A DNA stretch of 64,000 nt from Petaurus breviceps papuanus (taxonomy: Eukaryota; Chordata; Mammalia; Diprotodontia; Petauridae): NCBI GenBank assembly GCA_028583685.1, contig JAMXIF010001194.1, forward strand, positions 2,849,415 through 2,913,414, in the 5' to 3' direction. Below the pieces are notes generated by a model. That model searched no databases, was not told where the DNA came from, and was given only the letters and a program-made list of their open reading frames with translations. A program made the position numbers and the translations under genes. Within the stretch, counting starts at the first letter, position 1, and each line of letters begins with the position of its first letter. Below, one piece after another: positions 11,418 to 22,388 of this stretch.

Positions 11418-11789
11418 GTAAGGAGAAGACGGGGATGAGTTGGGTCCGGCTAGCTGGCCCTCCTAGGTTCCCGTCATACCCCTTGGGGGCCCGGCTCTGG
11501 CCGCTGGGAACTGGGGGCCGCGCTGCGCTGTGATGAGGTGAAGGCGGATGGTGGGGTCGCCATGCTGACAGCTTCCTCTCTCCTTCATTTCCTCTCTCGG
11601 CCCTCGTGCACTTCCGCCGGAGCCGCTGCCCGGGTTCCCGTGGCGCTCGCGCCCTTAGGCCGGGACGGGCTGGACGCTGGGCCTGTGGGGGCCAGGAAAA
11701 GCTGAGACTCGGCCTAGCGTGATCGCGACGGGGCGCCCGCCTCTTTCCCCCGTCGCCTCGTTCATTGGCTGAGGTGGTTCTTTGCAGCA

Positions 11790-12775
11790 AGGGTAACCGG
11801 TTGCTGATTGGCTGTCAGCTCACGTCCATCTCACTCCAGGTTTAGGTGGAGAGGGAAGCCCTAAGCATGAGGGACTCGCCTTTCACCAGTTATGTTTGCT
11901 GGGTTTACTCTTCTCCATCTGGGGATCGGCCGCGGGTACCTCGTTTTTTTTTTTCCCCTTCTCTCTACGATGATATTGTTATCTTTTAGCTGTTTCCTGG
12001 AATTCTCAATTAAATTTAGTTGGAACTTTGGGGTGAGGCATGACTTCTCTATAGCCTGCAGGAGACACATAGATATATCTCTTTTACCTTGGCATCCTTT
12101 TTTCCTCTGTGCTATAAATACACAGGGATGGGGAGGAGGGGGACAGCACTTATTTTTTTCTTTTCCTCTTTTTTGGGAGGTGCTGTAGTCGGCTATCTTC
12201 CTAATGACCAGGGCTCGCTCTTTTACTTACCGTCCTCCTAAATTTTTCCATATGCCTTTCTTTTTCTCCTTTTCCTTCTCTTTCCCCCACCCTCAACCCA
12301 GGGGAATAACACCTATCTTCCTAACAAGTTATTGTTCTATCAGCATCTTTTGGGGATAGAAAGGTAAATAGGTAAACCATCTAATGGGGAATCCGTATCT
12401 CATGGAGAAATCCCTTCTCTGCTGCAGATTAGAGTGACTTGTTTGGATATAGGGACATCTAAAATCTTTAAGGCTTTGGGAGTGGTAAACGGCTAAAAGT
12501 AGTGGTTACATTGATTAATCGTTGTGCTTTTAAGTCTTTATTTTGGGGGATCCTTTCTCTTTCATATTTCATGAGTCTGAAATTGGAATCTTTCATTAAG
12601 GGGAAAAGATGTAGACAGTACACAATTGGTTTCAATATTAAATTTTTTTTCCTTGTGCTTTATGACTTACTGCTTCTAAAAAAGTTATTTTTAATATTAA
12701 AGTTTTTTTTTTTTAATTTGGGGAGTTAGAGGTTCCAAACAATAATCCAACAGGAAAATGTTGGAATTTCTTTGG
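11790..12775. other. Intron 1 start: no recognised gene or repeat
   Basis: This is T-rich and pyrimidine-rich intronic sequence after the CpG island. The ORFs are short and look accidental. Confidence 0.5.
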
Positions 12776-12965
12776 ATGGGGGATGGTGGAGAGAGTGCAG
12801 GGCACTGTGTTAGGAATACCAAAAAAAAAAACCTTTACTTCCAAGGAACTTACTTGTTATTGTAGAAATACAAAATGTACATAGATAAATACAGAAAGAT
12901 AGTATGAGGTAGGAGAGGGAGGGCACTACCAATTGTGAATAGGGAAATAAAGGTTTCACAGACTA
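12775..12965 (-). mobile_element. Antisense L2 3'-end fragment
   Basis: It shows gggcactgtgttaggaatac, ccaaggaacttacttg and a decayed version of the L2 antisense 3' region. Confidence 0.5.
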
Positions 12966-12984
12966 ATTGGCATGTGAGCTGTCT

Positions 12985-14180
12985 TTTTTTAAATTAAATG
13001 AATTTTTAAAATTGCATTATGATCTGAAGTGGGTGCATTTAATATTACTGTTTTTCTGCATTTGGCTGTGAGGTTTTTATGCCCTAATACTGGTTAGTTT
13101 TTGTGAAGATGCCATGTACAACTGAGAAAAAGGTATGCTCCTTTCTGTCCCTGTTCATTTTTCTCCAGAGATCTATCATATCTAACTTTTCTAAGATTCT
13201 CTTCATTTCCTTGATTTCTTTTTTATTTAGTTTATGTAGCTCTGAGAGGGGCAAGTTGAAGTCCCCAGCTATTATAGTTTTACTGTCTATTTCTTCCTGT
13301 GATTCATTTAAGTTTTCCTTTAAGAATTTGGATGCTATGCCATTTGGTTGGTTTAGTATTGATATGTATAGTTGCTTTTAGCAAAATGTAGTTTCCCTGG
13401 TTATCTTTTCTAATTAGGTCTGTTTCTGCTTTTGCTTTGTCAGAGATCATGATTGCTACCCCTGTCTTTTTTACTTCAGCTGAAGCATAATAGATTCTGT
13501 TCCAGCCCTTATTTTAACTGTGTATCTCTCAGTTTCAAGTGTTTCTTGTAAGTAGCATATTGTTGGATTCTGGTTTCTAATCCATTCTGCTATCTGCTTC
13601 TGTTTTATGAGTGAGTTTATCCCATCCACATTAACAGTTATGATTACTAACTGGGCATTTCCCTCAATCCTATTTTGTTCTGTTTATCCTTCTCTCTTTT
13701 TTGTCCTGTCCCTCCTCTAAAGTCTGTTTTGCTTCTCATCTCCCTTCTCATACTACCTATACATATTGGGTAAGAGATTTCTGTTACCATATGAGTGAGA
13801 ATGTTTTTCCCCTCTTTGGACCAATTTAGATGTGAGTGAGATTGAAGTATTGCCTGCCCCTTCAACAATTTCCCCTCCACTTGTAGAAGCTCTTCCTTGC
13901 TCGCCTCTTTTATGGGAGATAACTTCCTCCATTCTTCGTGTCCCCTCCCTCTTTTCCTTTTTTTCTCACCTATCCATTTTTTTTATGTCATCCTAATATA
14001 TGTCACAGATCTCTCTTTCTGATCTCCATGTTGTCTTGGGCTGGAAGAATGTATCGCTGACCTTTTGTTGGTTCTGCCACTCTAGAATTCGATTTGAGAT
14101 TTAAATAATTTTAAAGTTGTTTGGAGTGAAATATTAAAAGAGCTTACCCAAGTGCTTTCTCTACTCTACCTCTAAGCACA
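12985..14180 (-). mobile_element. Antisense L1, 5' part of ORF2 and inter-ORF region
   Basis: Positions 13240-13370 are the antisense of the ORF2 segment seen at 3073-3267 in the plus-strand L1 (ctgagaggggcaagttgaag, ggatgctatgccatttggt). The antisense ORF2 start (cccatccacattaac) is near 13621. The region to about 14180 corresponds to L1 5' sequence. Confidence 0.75.
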
Positions 14181-14184
14181 GTCT

Positions 14185-16760
14185 TTCAGAGAAGGCAGGT
14201 TCTGAGAGGTGGAGGTAAAAGAGTAAGTATACTCTCACCATGGATCACAGAATTTTGAGTTTGGGAAACAACTAAGTAGACTATATTGCTTGGAATAGAG
14301 ACAAATAATAGTAAATCTGGGATGGTAGATAGGAACTGTATTGTGGAGGAGTTTGAAAGCTGGTTGAAATTTTTTATCCTAAAGGAACTGAAGGTTTTTG
14401 ATCACACCTGTGTCAGAAATGTTGATGTGGTAACTGGAGAATGGATTAAAGAAGGAAGGGTGAGATGAACCATGGAGACCAGGTAGAAAGCTTCCAAAGA
14501 AGTGTTGAGGGCCTGAGCTAGGGTAATTTAATGTAAGTAGAGAGAATGGAAGGGATAGGAAAGATATTTGTTGAGGAGGTAGAATCCACAAAAATTTGTC
14601 AACTGATTGAGTATTGGGGGTTAAGGGAGAGAGAAAAATGGGATAATTTTGAGGTTGCCATCCTGGGTGTCTGGGAAGATAGTGCTGCACTCAGCAGAGT
14701 TCCATTTTTTACATGTTCATTTTGAGATGCTGATGGGACATGTATTTGGAGAAGTCTAGTAATTGATTAGCAGTGTGAAACCATCTATATCAGAAAATAT
14801 AGAAAAGGGTAGAGATAAAGATTTGAGAGTCATGTGCATAGAGATAACTGAACCCATGGGAATTGTTGAGATCACCTGAGAATGTAGATAAGAGGGCTCC
14901 AGACAGTCTTGGGGGATGTTCATGCTTAGTGAGAAAGAGTTTATCATGATCCGGTTAAGGATACTAAGAGTAGTCAGATTGGTAGGATGAAAACCAATAG
15001 AGAGTAGTATCACAAAAGCCAAGAGAGGACTATATACAGGAAGAGGAGTGTTTGGCATTGTCTGTGGCTACTGAGAGGTCAAATATGATGGAGACTGAGA
15101 AATAGCCATTGGATTCTTCAATTAGTGATTCTTGAAGACCTTTAAGATAGGGTTTCAGTAAAGTTGCTAAATCAAAAGCTAGGTTGGAGTGGGTTGAAGA
15201 GTTGAGGAAATGGGAGAAAGTAAATGTAAGTGACTTTTTCTAGAAGTTTAGCTGTTAAAGGGAGGAGAGATATAGGACAAATTAAGAAGTGGCACAGTCA
15301 AGTAAAGTTTTTTTTCAAGCCTGGAGACTTAGTAATTTAATTTAATAGTCATTTAATTTAAAAAGCTTATATGCTGTCGATGCAATGATAAAAGCGAAAC
15401 ATTCTGTTTGGTATTTTTAAGAAGGAGGGACTGTGGGTGGCTAGGTGACACAGTGAGTAGAGTGCCAGCCCTGGAGTCAGGAGGACCTGGGTTCAGATCT
15501 ATCCTCAGACATTTAGAACACACACACACAAAAACCTAGCCTTGTAACCTTGGGCAAATTATTTAACCCCAATTGCCCTCCAAAAAGCAAAAAAAAAAGC
15601 AGTGACTGAACTGGATAAGGAAGACTAGAAGATGATGGAAGATGAAAAAATATCCCAGGGCGAAAATAGAAGGTAGGGCCTTGGTAAAGAGAATATTTTC
15701 CTCAAAGACAGAGCAGAAGAAATGAGAATAGGACTTTCTGCAGTCATTTTAAGATGATATGCAGAGGAAAAAGGATAGTTTCTATTTTCTCAGTAAAGTA
15801 GAATGAGAGCTCTTCTTTTGAAGGGGAGGAGCATAGGGAATACCATTTCAGGTGGTATACTAGAGAATTAAGAAAGAATAAAAGCACTGGCGTGCAGCAA
15901 TATGGACTCAGTTGAGATTAGGGAACTTTAATATGTAATGGACCTAGTTGTCATGATTATATAATGGTGTGCCTTGAGCAGGTATGAAGAAGTTGAGCTT
16001 TGGGAATATAATCAAGAGTTGGACTTTGGAAAGGCACAAAAGTGTCATTAGGAGGAGTTTAGTGTCAATTTGAATTGGTCAATGATAAGGGTCAAGCCTG
16101 ACTTGAAAGAATGAAAGTGAGGCTGGTGTAGGGATGATTTTTTTTTTATTTTTGCTTTGAGGGGACAGTTTATATATTAAAAGTTCCAGAGTATTGAGTA
16201 TTTGGACAAGGGTTGGGATGGAGAGGAAGACAGAGCTTGGAACTGAATTTGAGATTGTACATGAACCTGAACTAGATAATATAGATGGATGGGGTGAAAG
16301 TTAAAGGAAAACAAGTTTTTGATGGGAAAGAAAATGCATAGAAGTGAGTATGAGAGGAAAGAGATGCATTCCTCTTTGTGTGTTATAGGGCATGAGAGGA
16401 ATACTAAGTACTGAGAGTAGCCAGAGATACAATATCTTTTGGATAGAGCCAAGTTTCTGTGGTCACCACTATAAGAGAATGTGAGATGAAGAGATCTGTG
16501 ATGGAGTTTGTTAATGATAAAGGGCACAGTGGAACAGAATGACAATGGAAGATAAGGACAAGGAAAATGAGTAGCACTGAGATGGATGTGTATGTAGCAG
16601 GGAGAGAGGATTTTTGTGTTGGAAGTCATAAAGTCGAATAGGATAAGGGGGACCTGAATGGAAGTTTTCCATCTTCCAATAGGGAAGAACTTGTGTTGAC
16701 TGAACACAGTGTTGTCCTGGAGTTAGGGACTTGATTCCATTCCTTTGTGGCTCCAGTGGA
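14185..16760 (-). mobile_element. Antisense L2-like LINE, long decayed copy
   Basis: On the minus strand, translation at 14756-15058 gives decayed L2-type protein segments (NIPQDCLEPSYLHSQ, SLSLPFSIFSDID). The DNA shares phrases with the 40738 copy (catagagataactgaaccca, tgagaggtcaaa). The part beyond 15600 is only weakly L2-like. A 176-codon minus-strand ORF at 16177-16707 lies in this purine-rich stretch and looks accidental. A SINE interrupts at 15434-15599. Confidence 0.6.
15434..15599 (+). mobile_element. SINE type A in antisense L2
   Basis: The head is gggtggctaggtgacacagt and the core ends ccccaattgccctcc with an A-rich tail. A short (AC)n expansion sits in the middle. Confidence 0.85.
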
Positions 16761-17260
16761 GAGCTGGGGATTGTAGTTGGTAGGTAAATGGAATCAGCAG
16801 ATGCCCAGAGAATACCTGTTATTGAGATCTGAACTCATATTCAGTATATGAATATTCATATTCAGCTTCATCCCAAGATGGTGGGAACTGGGTAAAAATA
16901 AAGTTTTATTGATATATTTTGGTTTTAAATAACATTTTTCTCACTTTGCCCCTCCTCTCCCTATATAGAGAGCCAGCTGTTAACAGTAAAAAAAAAAAAA
17001 GGCAGTTATAAAATACCCATACTTTAACCTAGAGATCTCAATGACCAAGAAATGTTACAGACAGGAAGATCTCATATATACCAAAATATTTGCATTTGGA
17101 GCAAATATTTCTGCTCTCTCAGTCCCTGGAACTTCAGGGAATCTAGTACCCTTAGTGCCTAGAAGCTCAAGATCCAATAAGTCATTGATGGATTTTACCA
17201 GACTTCAGTACTTTACTGAAAAGTTCAGTGTGTGGGAAAAGCATGGTGGTACTAAATCTT
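16760..17260. other. Intron 1 stretch with possible L1 3'-end debris
   Basis: AT-rich sequence with taaagttttattgatatatt near 16900 resembles antisense L1 3' UTR. Nothing else is recognised. Confidence 0.4.
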
Positions 17261-17261
17261 T

Positions 17262-17393
17262 TTTTTTTTATGCAATTGGGATTAAGTAACTTGCTCAAGT
17301 TTACACGGATGGCCATTTTTTTTGTGTGGGTGTTAAGTATCTGAGGCCAGAACCTATCCACACTCTTACTCACTGCGCCACCTACCTGCCCTA
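17262..17393 (-). mobile_element. Diverged SINE, antisense
   Basis: It shows caattgggattaagtaactt ... cactgcgccacctacctgcc, the reverse of the SINE head and tail. Confidence 0.75.
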
Positions 17394-17690
17394 TTAAAAT
17401 TTTTTTTAAATACAATTTTTATTGATATTTTTATCTCCAAATTTTTATCTCCAATTTTTATCTCCAAATACTTTTTACTCTTATCCCCAAATATCCCTCC
17501 CTCCCTAGAATAGGGGAAAAAACCCATCACATTATTATTTTGGGGGGCTTTTTTTGGAGGGCAAGTGACTTGCCCAAGGTCACATGGCTAGTTTTTGTGC
17601 TAAGTGTCTGAGGCCAGATTTGAACTCAGGGTGTCCTGACTCCAGGCTGGTGCTCTATTCACTGCGCCGCCTACCTGCCCCTACATGTTA
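17394..17690 (-). mobile_element. Antisense L1 3'-UTR remnants holding a SINE (17540-17682)
   Basis: The flanks are poly-T and ttttattgatatttttatct. The antisense type A SINE runs from ttggagggcaagtgacttgc to cactgcgccgcctacctgcc. Confidence 0.65.
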
Positions 17691-19790
17691 TTTTCTTTTT
17701 TAAAATGGTATTTTATTTTTTCCAATTACATGTAAAGACAATTTTTAACATTCATTTTTTATATGATTTTGAGTTTCAAATTTTTCTCCCTTATTTTCCC
17801 TCTCTCCTCCTTAAGACAGTAAGCAATTTGATGTAGGTTATATATGTACACTCATGCAAAACATTTCTATATTAGTCATGTTGTAAAAGAAGAAACAACA
17901 AAAGGAAAAAAACTATGAAAAAAAAGTGAAAATGATATGCTTTAATCTATATTCAGACTCCATCAGTTCTTTCTCTGAATGTGGATAGTATTTTCTTTCA
18001 TGAGTCTTTTGGAATTGTGTTGGATCATTCATTGTATTGCTGAGAAGAACTAAGTCAATTTTAATTGATCATTGCACAGTGTCAATGTGTATAATGTTCT
18101 CCTGGTTCTACTCACTTCATTTAGCATCAGTTCGTGTAAGTTTTTCCAAGTTTTTCTGAAATCTGCATTTTCATTATTTCTTGTAGCACAGTAGTATTCC
18201 ATTACATTCATATACCACAATTTTTTAGCCATTCCCCAATTGATGGACATCCCCTCAGTTTCCAATTCTTTGCCACTACAAAAAGAGCTGCTATAAATAA
18301 TTTTGTATGTGTAGGTGTAATGCCATGCACAGAAGCTTTCCAGAAGAATGCTACTGTGAATAGCTTTTAAGGTTCTGATTACTCAGTATAGTGATCACTC
18401 TATTCCATAACAAATCAAAGCAAAACATCCACAGGAAATCAAGGTACAGCATTCACAATATTACAACTTATCACAGAAAATCACAATATAATATTCACAA
18501 CATAGTCTTAAAGTAAAATAGTCACTCTTAAGTTAACTCAATTAGTCACTTATCAGTAGTCTCAAATTACAATAGTCAAAGTCTTCCACTCTTGGGGCAA
18601 AGTCTTGATTAACTCAATCAGTCACTTATCAGTAACAATATCTCAAAGTACAATCAGTTACTTACTCAGCAAAGTCTTACTAAGTATCATATACAAAACC
18701 CTTCACTCCTTAGGTCACTAGTAAACTATAATTCCATAATTAGTCAGTACCCAAGGAGAGGTCTTTTCATCTTGACTTGGGCCCCGTTCTCAGGTTCCCT
18801 GGATCCCCTTCCATGGTCCCAGATTCTACCTGGATTTATCAGACTGTCACCTGGATTCAATGGCAGACAGCTCCCAGTTCCTTGACCAGCTCTCTGGGCA
18901 GGTCCTACTCCACACTGGAGTTCCCAGGGTCTGGTCCATGTCAGCTCCTTCACCATTTCTGCTCCAGGGAATTCAAGGTTCAACCAAGCCTCAAACACAA
19001 AGTCTCAGCATCCCAGTCATGCTTCAGTCACCTGGGCTCCTGGCTCCTGGACTCCTGGGCTCCGGGCTTCCTGGCTTTGGCCTCCTGGCTCCTGGCCTCC
19101 TTGCTCTAGGCTCTGGGCTGCTGGGATCCTGTTCAGAAGAAGCTCCACCACCAAAAGTTCTCAGGACTCAGTTCTCCCTTCTTCTGTAGCTGTTCTGCCA
19201 CCAGATCTCGGTCTCAAGGAAATTCTGACTGTGCCTCTCTGGGGCTTTTCTTATATACACAGTATTACCTACTTCCTTCAGCCAACCCCTTCCTGTTAAG
19301 TCAGTAACAGGAGACAGGAGTTCATACCTCCTGTTCCCCCAATCAGAGGCTTGATCAGTTACTAAGTGTTAAGTACCCGCTACTTTTGCCAACACAAAGG
19401 GATCTTCAAATTCAGATTATATTACCATTACAGTAGGTCCTTTTCCCTTTTTTATAATCTCTTTGGGATACAGACCTAGTAGTGGTATTGCTATGCCAAA
19501 GGGTATGCCCAGTTTGATTGCTCTTTGGGCATAGTTCCATATTGCTCACCAGAATGGTTAGTTCAGTTCACGACTCCACCAATAATCCATCAGTGTCCCA
19601 ATTTTCCCACATCTTATCCAACATTTTAATTTTCTTGTCGTATTAGCTAATCTGATAGTTGTTAGATGGTACCTCAGAGTTGTTTAATTTGCATCTCTAC
19701 CCAATAGTGATTTAGAGCATTTATGATTATAGCTTTGATTTCTTCATAACTTCCTCACATATTTTCAAAACTGACTAGCTTGTCTTTGTT
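17690..19790 (-). mobile_element. Antisense L1 3' end, split by a solo LTR
   Basis: 3'-UTR sequence starts near 17695. The ORF2 C-terminus reads on the minus strand at 18050-18265 as MSINWGMAKKLWYMNVMEYY followed by NADFRKTWKNLHELMLNEVS. L1 resumes after the LTR at 19433 and runs to about 19790. Confidence 0.85.
18316..19432 (-). mobile_element. Solo LTR of an endogenous retrovirus
   Basis: It is 1117 bp with a perfect 5-bp target duplication gtagg (18311-18315, 19433-19437). The minus strand starts TGTAATGGTAAT and carries a TATA box (complement of about 19250-19257), which sets the orientation. The ends resemble the LTRs at 6716 and 26056, but the body differs, so it is a related family. 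No internal genes remain. CT-rich ORFs at 18777-19189 are accidental. Confidence 0.88.
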
Positions 19791-20437
19791 TACTATTGAT
19801 CTTCCTTTTATTCTTTTTTATGTATTTAAAAAACTTCATGACCCCTTTTTCTTTTCCATTTTGGGTATTGATAATCTAATCCGCCTCCTTCCTCTCAGCT
19901 CCTCCTAGGCACCCCTCCTCCCCATTCACCTCTCTCTCCCCTCCCCACATTGAAAGAAAGAAAACCTCTTTTTAAGATATCAAATATGCATCGTTAAATA
20001 AAACATCCCTACATTAGCCATGTCCAGAAACATTACTCGTTCTGTGCTGGGAATTCATCCTGTCACTGTCAAGAGGGTGGTGGGGTAGCATGTTTCACCA
20101 AAAGTCTTTTGGAATTGAAGTTAGTCATTGCATTGATCAGAGTTCTTTATATTTTCTTAGTTGTTTTTTTTTTTTGGAGGGGGGGAATGCAGGGCAATTG
20201 GGTTTAAGTGACTTGCCTAAGGCTAGTAAGTGTGTCTGAGGTTGGATTTGAACTCAGGTCCTCCTGAATCCAGCACCACTGGCTCCAGTTGTTTTTCTTT
20301 ACATTGTTTTTGTTACTTTATAAATTGTTCTTGTTCTGCTCACGTCCTTTCTGCATCTGTTTATACAAGTCTTCCCAGCTTTGTGTGAAATTGTCCCTTT
20401 CTTTCATCGTTTCTTGTGGAGCAATAATAGTATTCCA

Positions 20438-20605
20438 GGGGCGGCCAGGTAGCACAGCGAGTAAGAGCACTGGCCCCAGAGTCGGGATGACCTGGGATTG
20501 AATCCAGGCTCAGACACTTAGCACCCACCCAGAAACACTTGGCCATGTAACCTTGAGCAAGTTACTTAACCCCAATTGCTAATAATAATAATAATAATGA
20601 TAATG
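20438..20605 (+). mobile_element. SINE type B, 'left' monomer alone
   Basis: It begins ggggcggccaggtagcacag and has the left-type marker cacccacccagaaacacttg, ending ccccaattgct and then an (ATA)n tail. A perfect 11-bp target duplication, atagtattcca, lies at 20427-20437 and 20606-20616. It shows that the left monomer moves by itself. Confidence 0.93.
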
Positions 20606-21189
20606 ATAGTATTCCATTACATTCACATACCATAATCTGTTCATCCATTCCCCTATTGATGCTCCTTTCTTTAGTTTCTGATTTCTTTGCTGCTAAAAAA
20701 AAAAAAACTGCTTTTATAAACATTTTTGTGCAAATGGACATTTTCTTCTTTCTCTGAACTCTTTGGGGCTTTATTCCCAGTAGTGTTATTGTTGGGTCAA
20801 AGGGCATAGTTCATTGAATTTTGGTGGATAGTTCCAAATTACTTTCTAGAGTGACTGGATCAATTCAGTTTGTCAACTTTGAATTATTGTATTTATTTTT
20901 TCTCAGCCTCTTAAACAATTGTCATTTTTCTGTTTTGGCCAATTTCATGGTTGGAAGCTGGAACCTCAGAGTTATTTTAATTTTCATTTCTCTAATTATC
21001 AGTGATTTGGAGCATTTTTTTCATATGGCTGTTAGTTTAATTTATTCTTTTGAGAACTGTTGGATCCTAACCTGTAGCCATTTATCTGTTGGGTAATGAT
21101 AATTATTCTTGTATCTTTGACTCAGATATATTGGATATCAGGTCTCACCCCACCTCCTTTCAGTTTCCTTTTATTCCTTTCCCTTCCTT

Positions 21190-21325
21190 TCAGCATTCCC
21201 TATTAGAATGTAAGCTCCTTGAGGATAGGGACTGCCTTTCTTTTTTTGTTTGTATTTGTGTTTCCCGCATTTAGTACAGTGCCTGGTACCCAGTAAGAGC
21301 TTAATAAATTCTTGTTGACTGATAA
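21190..21325 (+). mobile_element. L2 3' end
   Basis: It shows tagaatgtaagctccttgag, ggactgcctttc and agagcttaataaattcttgt, the standard L2 3' terminus. Confidence 0.85.
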
Positions 21326-21427
21326 CCTATGGTAAAGATTTTTCCCAGTTAATTGTTTCTTTTCTGATTCTATTAATTTTGTTCGTGCAAGACCTTTCAA
21401 TTTTAGGTAAGCAAAATTGTCCATTTT

Positions 21428-21580
21428 AGGGGTGGCTAGGTGGCACAGTGAATAGAGCACCGGCCCTGGAGCCAGGAGGACCTGAGTTGAAATGTGGCCT
21501 CAGACACTTAACACAAAAACTAGCCATGTGACCTTGGGCAAGTCACTTAACCCCAATTGCCCTCCAGAAAGCAAAAAAAA
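21428..21580 (+). mobile_element. SINE type A
   Basis: A full-length SINE with a perfect 14-bp target duplication aaattgtccatttt (21414-21427 and 21581-21594). Confidence 0.93.
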
Positions 21581-21807
21581 AAATTGTCCATTTTGTCTTT
21601 GATGCTTGTTTGGTCATGAACTATCTAGAAATATAAGTGTTTATTTCCTTGTTGCTCTAATTGTTTATGATTTGATTTTTTTTTTAATATCTAAGTCATG
21701 TATGCATTTGGAAGTTAACCTTGGTATATACAGTATGAGATACTAATAAATGTAATTTCTGACCAATTACTTTACAGTTTTCCTAGCAATTTTTGTTCAA
21801 TTGTGAG

Positions 21808-21973
21808 GTTTTGGTTTTTTTTGCTTCTTTTTTCTGGAGGGCAGTTGGGGTTAACTGACTTGCCCAAAGTCACACAGCTAGTAATTGTTAAGTGTCTGAG
21901 GTCGGACTTGAACTCAGGTCCTCCTGACTCTAGGGCTGGTGCTCTATTCACTGCGCCACTTAACTGCCCCACG
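21808..21973 (-). mobile_element. SINE type A, antisense
   Basis: It shows ggagggcagttggggttaac ... cactgcgccacttaactgcc. The target duplication is attgtgag (21800-21807 and 21974-21981). Confidence 0.9.
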
Positions 21974-22090
21974 ATTGTGAGTTCTTGCCCCAATAGTGGA
22001 GTCTTTGGGTTTATCAAACAGAATACCACTGTTTGTTTGCTTCTTATTTCTTGTGTAACTAATTTGTTCTGCTGTAGACTTCTACTCTTT

Positions 22091-22388
22091 TTTTTTTTTT
22101 TAAGCAATTGGGGTTAAGTAACTTGCTCAAGGTTACACTGCCAGTTATTTCTGGGTGTGGTCCTAATTATCTGAGCCTGGATTCCATCTTAGGTCATCCC
22201 AACTCTGGGGCCAGTGCTCTTACTCACTGTGCCACTTGGCCTCCCCTAAGCAATTGGGGTTAAGTAACTTGCTCAAGGTTACATAGCCAGGTGTTTCTGG
22301 GTGGGTGCTAAATGTCTGAGCCCGGATTCGATCCCAGGTCATCCCAACTCTGGGGCGGGTGCTCTTACTGCGCCACCTGGCTGCCCCT
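22091..22388 (-). mobile_element. Dimeric tRNA-derived SINE, copy 1
   Basis: Two type B monomers lie head to tail, with the junction at about 22246/22247 (cctcccctaagcaattgg). In SINE sense (minus strand) the 5' monomer has the left marker (complement of caggtgtttctgggtgggtg). The 3' monomer has the right marker (complement of cagttatttctgggtgtggt) and the A tail. One target duplication flanks the whole: gacttctactcttt (22077-22090) against gacttctctactcttt (22389-22404). Confidence 0.9.

Larger units (their letters stand above)
11150..11790. other. CpG island over promoter, exon 1 and start of intron 1
   Basis: This is the main long GC- and CpG-rich stretch in an otherwise AT-rich window. 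It covers the promoter, exon 1 and about 370 bp of intron 1. It fits an unmethylated housekeeping-gene promoter. Long ORFs on both strands here (for example 11371-11790 on the minus strand) reflect low stop-codon density in GC-rich DNA and are not taken as genes. Two further ATTGG motifs (about 11764 and 11806) lie at its downstream edge. Confidence 0.8.

Noticed and set aside
11371-11790. 139-codon antisense ORF across the CpG island, suggesting a divergent gene
   Set aside because: GC-rich DNA has few stops. The peptide is Arg/Pro-rich with no recognisable domain, and it overlaps exon 1 and the donor.
16177-16707. 176-codon minus-strand ORF, the longest single ORF in the window
   Set aside because: It sits in decayed L2-like purine-rich DNA, has biased composition and shows no family motif or splice context. 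Low stop density on the pyrimidine-rich strand explains it.
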